Shown here: positions 1 through 8,100 of the stretch, in pieces
How the letters are laid out: the number at the start of each line of letters is the position of its first letter
Position numbering within the stretch: the first letter of the stretch is position 1
Source: Bradyrhizobium jicamae
Lineage (GTDB): Bacteria > Pseudomonadota > Alphaproteobacteria > Rhizobiales > Xanthobacteraceae
Direction: 5' to 3'
Assembly: GCF_018130215.1 (NCBI RefSeq)
Contig: NZ_JAFCKQ010000041.1
Span: forward strand, 1-64,000
DNA: 64,000 bases
Position numbers and translations under genes: made by a program
The notes under the pieces: model-generated
The model's database searches: none
What the model saw: only the letters and a program-made list of their open reading frames with translations
What the model was told of the DNA's origin: nothing

Positions 1-46
1 CCTTAAAGCTAGACTAAAGGTCACACGCTTCGCGAATTACCACCCG

Positions 47-184
47 TCACGCAAGACGGCCCTCGTCGGAGGCGTACTCAATGCCGACGCACAGACCGAA
101 CGATTCTTGGCCGCTCATGAAGAATCCGCCGAGAGGGACGGCGGAAAATTGCTTCGCGACGCCGTCAAAATCGATTTTCATCAT
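47..184 (-). CDS. Small hypothetical protein (45 aa)
   Basis: Short ORF beginning MMKIDF and ending DEGRLA. An AAGGAGC Shine-Dalgarno lies 4-5 nt before two consecutive ATG codons (184 and 181), which supports real translation. The protein is mildly acidic with a Gly/Phe-rich centre and one Cys; no signal peptide or membrane helix is visible and I recognise no domain. It ends near the window edge in a gene-poor stretch and could be a truncated member of a longer family, since it stops abruptly after a charged segment. Function unknown. Confidence 0.45.
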   Translation of the reverse strand: MMKIDFDGVAKQFSAVPLGGFFMSGQESFGLCVGIEYASDEGRLA

Positions 185-419
185 GTTGCTCCTTAGCTTT
201 AGTCCGATCTCGATCGACCGTCGGATCAGCCAGGTCGCAGAATGGATTTTCGGGTTACGGAAAGGCTTTTACCGCAAGTTGCAATTCTTGGACTCGGATC
301 AGAGGCTGGCGCAAATGCCGCGCTGCACGAGGACTCAGTGCAAGCCTAAAAGCATCCCGCAACCGATAGTGGAAGGCAACGGGGGCCCGGGCTTTTCCGG
401 TGATTAAGCGACAGGCGCC

Positions 420-614
420 CTACTGCTTCGTGCTAGCGGGGGCCTTTTGCTGTCTGGGCGTTGGTCGCCCTTTCCTGGAAGCCAGCCGGACGACGCTCTT
501 GCATTTCGGGCAACACAACAGCTGCACCTCGTATTCAGCATTCAGCGGCTCGACACCGATCGAGCGTCTCGGACCGCGGCAAGTCTCGCACAACTGCTCA
601 ACGGAAATGGTCAT
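420..614 (-). CDS. Small zinc-ribbon-like protein (64 aa)
   Basis: The ORF starts at ATG 614 (MTISVEQLC). Two cysteine pairs, C9-x2-C12 and C35-x2-C38, separated by about 22 residues form a zinc-ribbon or knuckle layout, followed by a basic Arg/Lys/Gln tail. In-frame extension upstream to 707 is possible but lacks a better start. I know of similar 60-70 aa proteins in Bradyrhizobium genomes, always hypothetical. A role in nucleic-acid or protein binding is only inferred from the cysteines and basic tail. It stands alone, with no co-oriented neighbour within 200 bp on either side. Confidence 0.55.
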   Translation of the reverse strand: MTISVEQLCETCRGPRRSIGVEPLNAEYEVQLLCCPKCKSVVRLASRKGRPTPRQQKAPASTKQ

Positions 615-781
615 GGCGAACCAGATACGAGGCGAATTGTTTCGAGGGCGGCTATGCAGTGAGATCAAGAAGCAGGACGACAGAAAAGGGCGGCCCCGGC
701 TCGTCACGGACCGAGGCCGTCAGGCGTAGGGTCCTCTGTCGCCCCAGAACGGGGGCCGGTGGACAGAGTAGCGTCTGATTA

Positions 782-883
782 TCAGTCCAGGCTTACACAC
801 ACCTTACCGCGCGTTGGCTTTCTCGACCCGATCGAAGGCGGGTGCGTCGGGTTTTTCGCCTTGATCCAGTCTTTCGACGGGCC
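782..883 (-). pseudogene. Possible remnant of the C-terminus of an ATP-dependent DNA ligase
   Basis: Minus-strand reading gives GPSKDWIKAKNP followed by a basic tail and a stop. The SKDWIK-x-KNP block resembles the last conserved motif of the nucleotidyltransferase domain of bacterial ATP-dependent (LigD/LigC type) ligases, which sits at a gene end. No start codon or upstream ligase sequence is present in this frame; flanking frames are broken. The match is short, so this is a weak call: a decayed fragment if real, chance otherwise. Confidence 0.25.
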
Positions 884-1100
884 GCCGCGGCATTGACAAA
901 TATGCCCTCAGGTCGGCGGTGCAGCAGCCGTTCGAGGTTCGTTGCGCATCGACAGCGGCAGGCCTCGCAGATCCTCGTCGGTCGTGCACCGCATCGAGCC
1001 ACGGGACCGTCGGTAACGCTGCGTTCAGCAGTCTGGGGCTATGATCTGCGGCGTCAGGTAACCCTTGCCAGCCTGCCTGATGCGTAGAGTTGGAATGAGG

Positions 1101-1137
1101 AAGGCCCCGGATCTGTCCCCGGGGCCTTTTCTTTTTT
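1101..1137 (+). terminator. Rho-independent terminator (plus strand)
   Basis: Perfect 10-bp inverted repeat AAGGCCCCGG / CCGGGGCCTT (1101-1110 with 1119-1128), 8-nt loop, followed by a T-rich run to 1137. Textbook intrinsic terminator reading rightward. No convincing plus-strand gene ends just upstream, so it may end an unannotated small RNA or be left from a lost gene. Confidence 0.7.
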
Positions 1138-1569
1138 AGAGGTGCGACTCGCGAGCATCGGTGTTGGGTCCGTGTTGCGTTCCGGGATAGCGGGCACCCA
1201 GGCCCAACTCCCCGGCGCATCTCCATCCTCTTGTGCACACAGGGAGCGCGAAGCCGTCCACCAACAGGGGCGCCTTCGCCGGATTACAGAAGGAGAACCG
1301 CGGCGAGCGCGATCGCCTGCCAGGATTAAGGGGTATCCGGCAATCGCAATCTCGTCGGGCCGTCCGTTCGTCATGCTGGGACGGTTGTTTCAAACGCCAG
1401 CACGACGTTGATTCAAGTTAAACGACCCAAATGGGCCTCCAGTGTTCTTCGGCTGTGAACACAATGTTTTCTACTGGTCAGGAACGCATACCGAGATCTG
1501 AACGCAATAAGCCCGCCCCGAGAGGCGCCCTTGGTCGCCTTTGAACCCAGTCGGTGGCGTCCGGCACGT
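1138..1569. other. No gene recognised
   Basis: About 430 bases between a terminator and the first hairpin repeat. All ORFs in both strands are short with no recognisable motifs. Nothing supportable is seen here. Confidence 0.4.
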
Positions 1570-1617
1570 GGGCGGGATCGCCGCCAGTTGGAGCAAGCGG
1601 CGATCCCTGATCGCGCG
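1570..1617. repeat. Hairpin repeat, copy 1
   Basis: Perfect 11-bp inverted repeat GGGATCGCCGC (1574-1584) / GCGGCGATCCC (1597-1607) with a 12-nt loop, followed by TGATCGCGCG. A diverged second copy lies at 1834-1883 with the same arms, the same trailing decamer, and a shared TCGGCCAA further downstream. This suggests a duplicated structured element, not a coding region. Confidence 0.55.
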
Positions 1618-1833
1618 GTACGCACGGCCAAGCGGCGTCGGCCAACCCGCGCAACTGTCGACAGGCTAAAATTCAGAACGCCCCCGGCAATTGCGATATC
1701 GGAGCAGAAAACCGACTCGTTAGGGGTAATCTCATGGGGTCGGGCCGAACAGGCCTTTCCCGGCCCGAGCCAAGCCGCGCAGGCTTACATCAACCTGTCA
1801 GTGATGGTTTCTATGTATTCTGGCGGCATGGCT

Positions 1834-1883
1834 GGGCGGGATCGTCGCCCCTTGGGGATGAAGCGGCGATCCCTGATCGCGCG
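1834..1883. repeat. Hairpin repeat, copy 2
   Basis: Arms GGGATCGTCGC (1838-1848) and GCGGCGATCCC (1863-1873), 14-nt loop, then TGATCGCGCG. Relative to copy 1 the left arm has a single C-to-T change, which still pairs as G-U in RNA, so the fold is kept while the loop has changed in length and sequence. Confidence 0.55.
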
Positions 1884-1989
1884 ACGGTCGGGGGATTGCG
1901 TGGGGCGCATCGGCCAATCTACACGACTGACGATATCGTAGATGCTAGAATGGAAGCAGCAATTGCCATTCCGGACTAGCCCTAAAGGC

Positions 1990-2145
1990 TGGGCGAAGCG
2001 GCGACTGGCCGATGAGTGCGATGCCGCGTATGAAGGCGGCGAGGTCGCTAAGAACGGTGGCGCTCGCGGCAACCAGTTTGCCGGCTTTCCGCGAGAGAAC
2101 ACTGCCACCTCGGCCGACCTCGGTCTCTCCCGCAAGTCGCCGCCG
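1990..2145 (+). pseudogene. Possible fragment of a Rhizobiales plasmid/phage-type protein
   Basis: In the plus frame a stretch reads RRLADECDAAYEGGEVA and later TSADLGLSRK. It resembles a segment (LADEYDAAQERGEVA ... DLGLSRK) that I remember from ParB-like or phage-associated Rhizobiales proteins. The similarity is from memory and short. Neither a start nor the rest of such a protein is present, so if correct this is a decayed piece. An antisense reading is open too but shows nothing recognisable. Confidence 0.25.
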
Positions 2146-2245
2146 GGGATCATCGATATGAGCACTGCAGCGGTATCGCTGAGCACACGACGAACAAGTC
2201 CTGTCGTTTGCAGCATCAGATCATCTCGCGTTCGTCACCCGCATT

Positions 2246-2356
2246 TCAGACAGGGAAGACACCCGGCATCGGTGCCGGGTTGCCGACGTAGCGGTTGACC
2301 ACGCGGAAGAGGTTCAGGATCGAGGCTTGGTTGGTGGTGATCGAATAGAGGTCGCA
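2246..2356 (-). pseudogene. N-terminal remnant of a YedK/HMCES (SRAP) protein
   Basis: The reading CDLYSITTNQ ... LFRVVNRYVGN ... PMPGVFP is a clear N-terminus of the SOS response-associated peptidase (SRAP) family, which crosslinks to abasic sites in single-stranded DNA through Cys2. The catalytic Cys is the first residue, but the codon before it is TAT instead of ATG. The frame stops at TGA (2246) after 36 residues, where full-length proteins have about 220. The rest of the gene is absent. A decayed copy, not a functional gene. Confidence 0.7.
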
Positions 2357-2386
2357 ATACAGGATCCGCCGCCGATGCACTCGAAG

Positions 2387-2713
2387 CTAGATCACTCTCT
2401 TTTTGGAAGCTCGCAAGCTGCGAACGTAATACCCCTGTCTCTCAACGGCAGACTTGATCTCATCACTGACCTTGAAAACTCTTTGTCTGCTCTTGCGCCA
2501 TTTATGACTGGAAGAGAGCACGGGTATCGCAGAGCCTCTGCTTAGTACGAGTACGTCGCGCTTATCGTTGCGATAGATATCAAACACTTCTCGCTCCGCT
2601 GATAATATTGAAACAAGCATGAAGTATATTTTCGTTCGTCCGGGTGGGTCAGCGTAGTATCTCGGACGACTGCGCGGGTTGTAAATTTGCAACGCCGACG
2701 ACTTCTGCTTCAC
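2387..2713 (-). CDS. Hypothetical basic protein (108 aa, start uncertain)
   Basis: ORF in a locally AT-richer patch. Two starts are possible: GTG at 2713 with GGAACG upstream (108 aa), or ATG at 2620 (77 aa, beginning MLVSILSAER). The longer form includes SRPRYYADPPGRTKIYF, which reads as ordinary protein and supports 2713. The product is rich in Lys/Arg/Ser with many charged residues and no membrane helix, possibly nucleic-acid binding, but I recognise no family. It lies last in a minus-strand series of small ORFs beginning at 3516 and could share its transcript. Confidence 0.5.
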   Translation of the reverse strand: MKQKSSALQIYNPRSRPRYYADPPGRTKIYFMLVSILSAEREVFDIYRNDKRDVLVLSRGSAIPVLSSSHKWRKSRQRVFKVSDEIKSAVERQGYYVRSLRASKKRVI

Positions 2714-2806
2714 CGCGTTCCAAGCAGGGAACAGGTCGAACCCACATTGTGGATTGCGGGGGAAATTCTGACGCGTGCAACGATCGCCGTGGCGTGTGCC
2801 TGCAAT

Positions 2807-2920
2807 TTACGGCGCGGCCGGGTTTGTTGTCTCCTCGAAGATCTTCACGCCCGTCGCCCTCGCGTACCAGCAGTGCTTCGCCGCTCCACCGGGGGGCCAG
2901 ACTTGGTCCTCCGTGGTCAT
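2807..2920 (-). CDS. Micro-protein (37 aa)
   Basis: ATG 2920 opens a 37-codon frame starting MTTEDQVWPPGG and ending NPAAP, TAA at 2807. It contains HCWYARATG, two Trp residues and a single Cys, a non-random composition for so short a frame. The start is 13 bp past the stop of the preceding small ORF (2933), typical of an operon. A competing TTG-initiated ORF (2936 to 2649) in another frame looks like random coding. Function unknown. Confidence 0.4.
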   Translation of the reverse strand: MTTEDQVWPPGGAAKHCWYARATGVKIFEETTNPAAP

Positions 2921-2932
2921 CCGGATGGACGC

Positions 2933-3205
2933 TCAACCTGCTTTTGTGCGGTTGGCCGCTTCAGCCTCCCGCGCCAGCCGTTCTGCCTTTAGGCGCTCTC
3001 GATTATCGTGGAACGCTTTTTGGGCTTTGGCGTAATCGGTCATAGCTTCCTTCGCGCTGACCGCCTTGAATACCTTGTGGGCTTCGCGTTCCGCAGCAGT
3101 CGTTGGCAGCCGCTTTCGGTCTCTGATCATAGTTGACCTCCCCACTTGGGGCTCAATAGTCAACGCGCGGAGAGGGCTTTCGATCCTGTCCGCCAGCCAA
3201 CTCAT
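2933..3205 (-). CDS. Small charged helical protein (90 aa, or 65 aa from an internal start)
   Basis: ATG 3205 overlaps the TGA of the upstream small ORF (ATGA), which suggests translational coupling. A second start, ATG 3130, is preceded by a strong GGAGG and would give a 65-aa product beginning MIRDRKRLPT. The C-terminal 60 residues are strongly charged and Ala-rich (KAVSAKEAMTDYAKAQKAF then ERLKAERLAREAEA), predicted to be one long helix or coiled coil. The N-terminal MSWLADRIESPLRAL could be an amphipathic helix. No known domain recognised; both starts might be used. Confidence 0.55.
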   Translation of the reverse strand: MSWLADRIESPLRALTIEPQVGRSTMIRDRKRLPTTAAEREAHKVFKAVSAKEAMTDYAKAQKAFHDNRERLKAERLAREAEAANRTKAG

Positions 3206-3315
3206 CTGACCTTCGCCTTCAGTCCGATCTCGACCGGCGGATGGCCGCGGGGTCCGGGGAGATCGGCCTGGATGCGCCGCCAATCGTCGAGCGACTTCAA
3301 GGCGTCAGCCTTCAC
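3202..3315 (-). CDS. Micro-protein (37 aa, GTG start; 40 aa from TTG 3324)
   Basis: The frame lies between a TGA at 3334 and a TGA at 3202. It reads KADALKSLDDWRRIQADL then a Pro/Gly segment and VEIGLKAK, a plausible short protein with a Trp-containing amphipathic helix. GTG 3315 (GGCGAG upstream) or TTG 3324 are the only starts. It follows the 3334-3516 ORF by 9-18 bp in the same frame and overlaps the next ORF by 4 bp. It could alternatively be the separated 3' part of the 3516 gene after a stop mutation. Confidence 0.4.
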   Translation of the reverse strand: MKADALKSLDDWRRIQADLPGPRGHPPVEIGLKAKVR

Positions 3316-3322
3316 ATAGGTC

Positions 3323-3350
3323 AACTCGCCGGTTCACGCCGGCGGGTTTT
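3323..3350 (+). terminator. Terminator-like hairpin (plus strand)
   Basis: AACTCGCCGG (3323-3332) pairs with CCGGCGGGTT (3339-3348) around a 6-nt loop with one T-G wobble, followed by TTTT. It reads rightward although the surrounding small ORFs are leftward; it overlaps the 3' end of the 3334-3516 ORF. It may instead act as an intercistronic hairpin in the leftward transcript. Confidence 0.4.
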
Positions 3351-3516
3351 CCCTTGGCGCAATTTCCATTGTTTCAGGTGGTCGACGGCGACGCGCGCTA
3401 TGTTCGGTCATGGCTTTCACCGCCTCATTTTCGTCGGCGCAGAAAGCGATGCTTCGCCGATCGGCAAACACCAGCCACTGGCGAAGGCCAACTTCCCTGA
3501 TGACGTACTCGGTCAT
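3334..3516 (-). CDS. Small hypothetical protein (60 aa)
   Basis: Starts at ATG 3516 with AGGA about 9 nt upstream. The N-terminal half (EYVIREVGLRQWLVFADRR, SIAFCADENEAVKAM) has alternating hydrophobic and charged residues suggesting a small beta-alpha fold; the tail is Arg/Pro rich. I believe short proteins with this REVGLRQWLVFAD core recur in Bradyrhizobium genomes without a known function. It is the first of a closely packed minus-strand series of small ORFs that continues to about 2387. Confidence 0.6.
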   Translation of the reverse strand: MTEYVIREVGLRQWLVFADRRSIAFCADENEAVKAMTEHSARRRRPPETMEIAPRENPPA

Positions 3517-3574
3517 TTTCGAGCGTCCTGCAGCGAGTAGAACTGCATCTTATGCGAGCGACGTTGCTGTTCCA

Positions 3575-3865
3575 TTAATCAGAAGCCAGCCGAGGCGGTG
3601 ACGAATGGAGCGGCGAGCGAAAGGCCGGCGTTCTTTCCAGAGATTGGGAGCGGTCGCCGCCAGGAAGCGCGGGCCGCAACGTCCAGCCTCCTATGATTTC
3701 GGCCGCGACCTCTGCTTCCAGGGCATCGGCGCCTCCGGCTTTGCAATGGGAGCGATCGGGACCAGGGAGCCGCCCGCAAGCGGCGGGTTCGCGCTGCGCT
3801 ATGCCGCGGTCATGCAGAGCCTGCGCGACGAATGGTGCGGCCACGATGATCAGACCAACCATCAT
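3575..3865 (-). CDS. Doubtful small exported or membrane protein
   Basis: ATG 3865 opens a frame whose first 16 residues (MMVGLIIVAAPFVAQA) look like a signal peptide or single membrane anchor. After about residue 28 the composition becomes unnatural (Cys/Arg/Gly-rich), while another frame of the same strand reads LVPIAPIAKPEAPMPWKQ and stops. This suggests a frameshift, with a real product of about 60 aa. Either a small broken gene or chance. Confidence 0.25.
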   Translation of the reverse strand: MMVGLIIVAAPFVAQALHDRGIAQREPAACGRLPGPDRSHCKAGGADALEAEVAAEIIGGWTLRPALPGGDRSQSLERTPAFRSPLHSSPPRLASD

Positions 3866-3964
3866 GTCCCGATAGCGAGGCGGCTACTCATCGACCTCGT
3901 CGGCGGCGAGTGCGCGCAGTCCCTCCGCGAACAGTTCGCTTGGCTCCGAAACTCTTCTCGGTGG

Positions 3965-3995
3965 GGCCCGTCCGGACGTCTTCGGCGGGCCTTTT
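3965..3995 (+). terminator. Terminator-like hairpin (plus strand)
   Basis: GGCCCGTC (3965-3972) pairs with GGCGGGCC (3984-3991), including one T-G wobble, 11-nt loop, then TTTT. No confident plus-strand gene precedes it. Confidence 0.4.
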
Positions 3996-4099
3996 CTGTT
4001 ATCGGACCAGACGGGAAAGCCTGAAACCAAAAGGTCTTCCGCCACACTGGATGAGACGCGCAAATCTCGAGGACAAACCTGGCAACCTTTTGAAAATAC

Positions 4100-4176
4100 T
4101 GGCGATCCCGGCAGGATTCGAACCTGCAACCCGCGGAGTAGAAATCCGCTACTCTATCCAGTTGAGCTACGGGACC
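4100..4176 (-). tRNA. tRNA-Arg (anticodon TCT)
   Basis: The minus strand gives a full cloverleaf: acceptor GGTCCCG / CGGGATC (a G-C closed stem with wobble), discriminator G and encoded CCA, anticodon stem GCGGA / TCCGC around TTTCTAC (anticodon TCT, reading AGA), T-arm with GGTTCGAATCC. The 3' end (4100) faces the gene-poor stretch 1-4099, the usual geometry for integration of mobile DNA into a tRNA gene, though I found no duplicated 3' end within the window. Confidence 0.95.
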
Positions 4177-4440
4177 GTTAGCCGTCTTCTAGCACCGGCA
4201 ATATGAAAAATCCGCTGTCGCGCCAAGCCTGTCCCGGCCGATTTTTTGTGAATGGGAGCCGTGGGCGTTCGCCGGGTGCGGCATTTTCGCGCCGTGCTGG
4301 CTTCTGTGAACGAACCCACATGTTCGCGCTTAACGTGCGTGATATTTCTGAACATGTCCAGCGTGTGATGGCCTGCGCTGGCTGAAACGACGCGAGACTG
4401 CCGGCAATCTGCGGATCAAACCCCATCAATGGAGATGAAT
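4177..4440. other. Intergenic, nothing recognised
   Basis: Contains the upstream region of the minus-strand tRNA-Arg and the leader of the secreted protein gene at 4441. No further gene or clear structure is seen. Confidence 0.4.
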
Positions 4441-4812
4441 ATGCCTCATCATTTTGGTCGAGCAGCGTTACCCCTGTTGTGCCTCGCCCTCGCGGCCTCG
4501 GTCACCCCGGCGCGTGCGGAGCAGGCGCCGTCGATCCAGGTCGGATCGGATACCAGGGCGAAGTCCGTAACGGAATGTTTGAAGGACGCAAAGTTCGCCA
4601 TCACGGAGACCGGCCTCAGCGTGACCTTCACGTCCGGGCCGCATATCGGCGGCGCCGGAACGCTGCGGGGCACCGGCGCGGCCGTGCTCGTCACCTGCCT
4701 CGAGCAGGGCGGACGAACCTTCATCGAGGTGGTCGGCACCAGCCTCGACGGGGGCGCCGCCGAGGAAGCCCGCAACCGGGTGCGCACCATCACGATGGGG
4801 CCGCCGAGCTGA
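4441..4812 (+). CDS. Small secreted protein (123 aa), function unknown
   Basis: ATG 4441 is preceded by GGAG at good spacing; an upstream ATG (4429) lacks one. The N-terminus MPHHFGRAALPLLCLALAAS ending PARAEQA is a classical signal peptide with AxA cleavage, so the mature protein of about 95 residues is periplasmic or secreted. It carries two Cys (in TECLKD and VTCLEQ) that could form a disulfide, and a Gly-rich middle (HIGGAGTLRGTG). I recognise no domain. A strong stem-loop follows at 4833-4859. No operon partner. Confidence 0.75.
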   Translation: MPHHFGRAALPLLCLALAASVTPARAEQAPSIQVGSDTRAKSVTECLKDAKFAITETGLSVTFTSGPHIGGAGTLRGTGAAVLVTCLEQGGRTFIEVVGTSLDGGAAEEARNRVRTITMGPPS

Positions 4813-4832
4813 GGCCCGCAATCGGTTCGCGA

Positions 4833-4859
4833 TCGCGCCGGGTGGCGAGCCCGGCGCGA
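4833..4859 (+). terminator. GC-rich stem-loop after the secreted protein gene
   Basis: Perfect 10-bp inverted repeat TCGCGCCGGG (4833-4842) / CCCGGCGCGA (4850-4859), 7-nt loop. No T-tract follows, so it may stabilise the mRNA end or support Rho-dependent termination. Confidence 0.4.
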
Positions 4860-5132
4860 CGCGTCATCCTCCTGTACCGTCCCCGCGAAACATCCACCCA
4901 TTCCCGACATTGGTCCGAACCGATGCTTGCGATCGTGCGACAAAGGCGGGTGGGGACCGCGTGCGGCGGTTGCCCCACTCGGTTCGGCACTTCTCCGGTG
5001 CGGTCGAGGGATCGGTTTGGCAATGCAGGCCGCGACATCGTTGCTCGTTCATCTTGACGCCTTCACTCCGTCACCTTTTCGCGCATTTTTGTCTGCCACG
5101 CGGCTGACGTCCGCGGCCCAGGGAGCTCCATC

Positions 5133-8100
5133 ATGGTCGGTTTGATTCGTGCCGCGGCATTTTGCGCCACGCTGGCGCTTGGCCTCAGCCTTGGTGTCGC
5201 ACAGGCCGCCGACAAGGCCTTCAGGCGCGACGATCTCGCCGATTCCGCGATCAAGCTGGAGGCCCAGATCAAGAGCGAGGCGGGCGCCGTCAACAAGCCG
5301 GCCGCGACCTTGCGCACCGACGCGGACGCCGCCTTCAAGCGCAACGACTTCCGCTCGGGACTGCAGATCCTCGGCCAGATCGCGGCCACCACGCCGGAGG
5401 ACGGCGCCAACTGGCTGCGGCTCGCCAAGACCATCTTCCAGATCCGCTCGAACAGCACGAGCGAGCAGACCTTCCTGCTGGAGCGGGCCTCGACTGCGGC
5501 CTACATGGCCTATCAGCGCGCCGGCAACCAGGGCGAGGAGGCCGATGCGCTCGCCGTGCTAGGCAAGGCCTTCGCGGAGCGCAAGCTGTGGCGGCCCGCC
5601 CTGGATAGCTTGCGGATGTCGCTCGACATGCGCGAGGTGGCCGATGTCCGCGGCCAGTATGAGAAGATGCGCGACGAGCACGGCTTCCGCCTGCTCGACT
5701 ATACCGTCGATTCCGATTCGGCGTCGCCCAGGGCCTGCTTCCAGTTCTCCGAGGACCTGGCCAAACGCGTCGACTTCGCGCCGTTCCTCGCGCTCGCCGG
5801 CACCGACAAGCCGGCGCTCTCGGCCGAGGACAGGCAGCTCTGCGTCGACGGGCTGAAGCACGGCGAGCGCTACAACATCAACCTGCGCGCCGGGCTGCCG
5901 TCCGCCGTCAAGGAGGGCTTACCGAAATCGGCCGAGTTCAACATCTACGTCCGCGACCGCAAGCCCTTCGTGCGCTTCACCGGCCGCGCCTACGTGCTGC
6001 CGCGCACCGGCCAGCGCGGCATCCCGCTGGTCAGCGTCAACACGCAGGCGGCGGTCATCAACGTGTTCCGGATCGGCGACCGCAACCTGATCAACACGGT
6101 GATCGACTCCGACTTCCAGACCGCGCTGAGCAGCTACCAGCTCTCCGAACTCGGCGGCCAGCGCGGTGTCAAGGTCTGGTCCGGCGAGCTTGCGACCGCT
6201 GCTACCCTGAACCAGGACGTCGTCACAGCGTTCCCGGTCGACCAGGCGCTCGGCGACCTCGCGCCCGGTGTCTACGTGATGACCGCCACGGCCAAGGGGC
6301 CGGGCAGCGAGGAGGACGGATCGCTTGCGACGCAGTGGTTCATCGTCTCCGACATGGGCCTCTCGGCGTTCTCGGGTAACGACGGTATCCACGTCTTCGT
6401 CAACTCGCTGGCGTCGACCGATGCTGTGGCGAATGCCGAGGTGAAGCTGGTCGCGCGCAACAACGAGATCCTCGCGACCCGCAAGAGCGACGCGGCCGGC
6501 CACGTGCTGTTCGAGGCCGGACTCGCGCGCGGCGAGGGCGGACTGGCGCCGGCCTTGCTGACGGTGACGAGCGAGAAGGCGGATTATGCCTTTCTCAGCC
6601 TGAAGACCAACGCCTTCGACCTGACCGACCGCGGCGTCGCGGGAAGAGCGATTCCGACCGGTGCGGACGCCTTCGTCTATGCCGAGCGCGGCGTTTACCG
6701 CTCCAACGAGACCGTGTATCTCACCGCGCTGCTCCGCGACGGGCAAGGCAACGCGCTGACCGCAACGCCGCTGACCATGGTGATCGAGCGGCCCGACGGC
6801 GTCGAATTCCGCCGCGCCGTGCTACCAGACCAGGGCGCCGGCGGCCGCACGCTGGCGGTGGCGCTGAACTCGGCGGTGCCGTCAGGCACCTGGCGGGTCC
6901 GCGTGTTCACCGATCCGAAGGGCAATTCGGTCGGCGAAACCACCTTCATGGTCGAGGATTACATCCCCGAGCGGATTGAATTCGACCTCACGGCCAAGGA
7001 CAAGCTGATCAAGGCTGAAGTTCCAGTGGAACTTCAGGTCAATGGCCATTTCCTGTACGGCGCGCCGGCCTCCGGCCTCCAGCTCGAGGGCGACATGCTG
7101 GTGGCCCCCGCGGCCGCCGGCCGGCCCGGCTATCCCGGCTACCAGTTCGGCGTCGACGACGAGCAGAGCGCGAGCAACGAACGCACCTCGATCGGCGACC
7201 TGCCGGAGGCCGACGCCAATGGCGCGGCGACCTTCCCGGTGAAGCTGGAGAAGGCACCGACCTCGACGCGGCCTCAGGAGGCCCAGATCTTCGTCCGCAT
7301 GGCAGAGACCGGCGGCCGCGCGGTCGAGCGCAAGATCGTGCTGCCGGTTGCGCCTGCGACCTCGCTGATCGGCGTCAAGCCACTGTTCGGGGACAAGAGC
7401 GTCGCCGAGGGCGACAAGGCCGAGTTCGACGTCGTGTTCGTCGCTCCCGACGGCAAGCAGATGTCGCGGGACGGGCTTCGCTACGAACTGCTGAAGATGG
7501 AGTCGCGTTATCAATGGTATCGGCAGAACTCGTCCTGGGACTATGAGCCGGTCAAGTCGACCACGCGAGTGGCCGACGGCGATGTGAACCTTGCCGCCGA
7601 CAAGCCGATGCGGCTCACGTTCCAGCCCCAGCCCGGCCGCTACCGGCTCGACGTCAAGTCGCCCGATGCCGACGGTCCGGTGACCTCGGTGCAGTTCGAC
7701 GTGGGCTGGTATTCCGACGGCAGCGCCGACACGCCCGATCTGCTGGAGACCTCGATCGACAGGCCGGAATACGCGTCGGGCGATACCATGACGGTGTCGG
7801 TCAATGCGCGCACGGCCGGCAAGCTTTCGGTCTATGTGCTCGGCGACCGCCTGCTGACCACGGACAGCGTCGACGTCAAGGAAGGCACCCAGCAGGTCAG
7901 GATCCCGGTCGGCAAGGACTGGGGCACCGGTGCCTATGTGATGACGACCTTGCGCCGTCCGCTCGACGTCGCCGCCGGGCGGATGCCGGGCCGCGCGATC
8001 GGATTGAAATGGTTCGGCATCGACAAGAAGACCCGCACGCTCGCCGTCGAGCTCACGCCACCCGCTTTGGTGCGGCCCGGCTCGACGTTGAAGATTCCGG

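Noticed and set aside
1599..1607. GGCGATCCC shared with the tRNA-Arg 3' end (4101-4109) as an att duplicate
   Set aside because: Only 9 bases match; the similarity stops at once and the motif belongs to the hairpin repeat.
2649..2936. 95-codon TTG-start minus ORF overlapping the 37-aa micro-ORF
   Set aside because: Composition is random-like; the overlapping ATG-start frame has better coding character.
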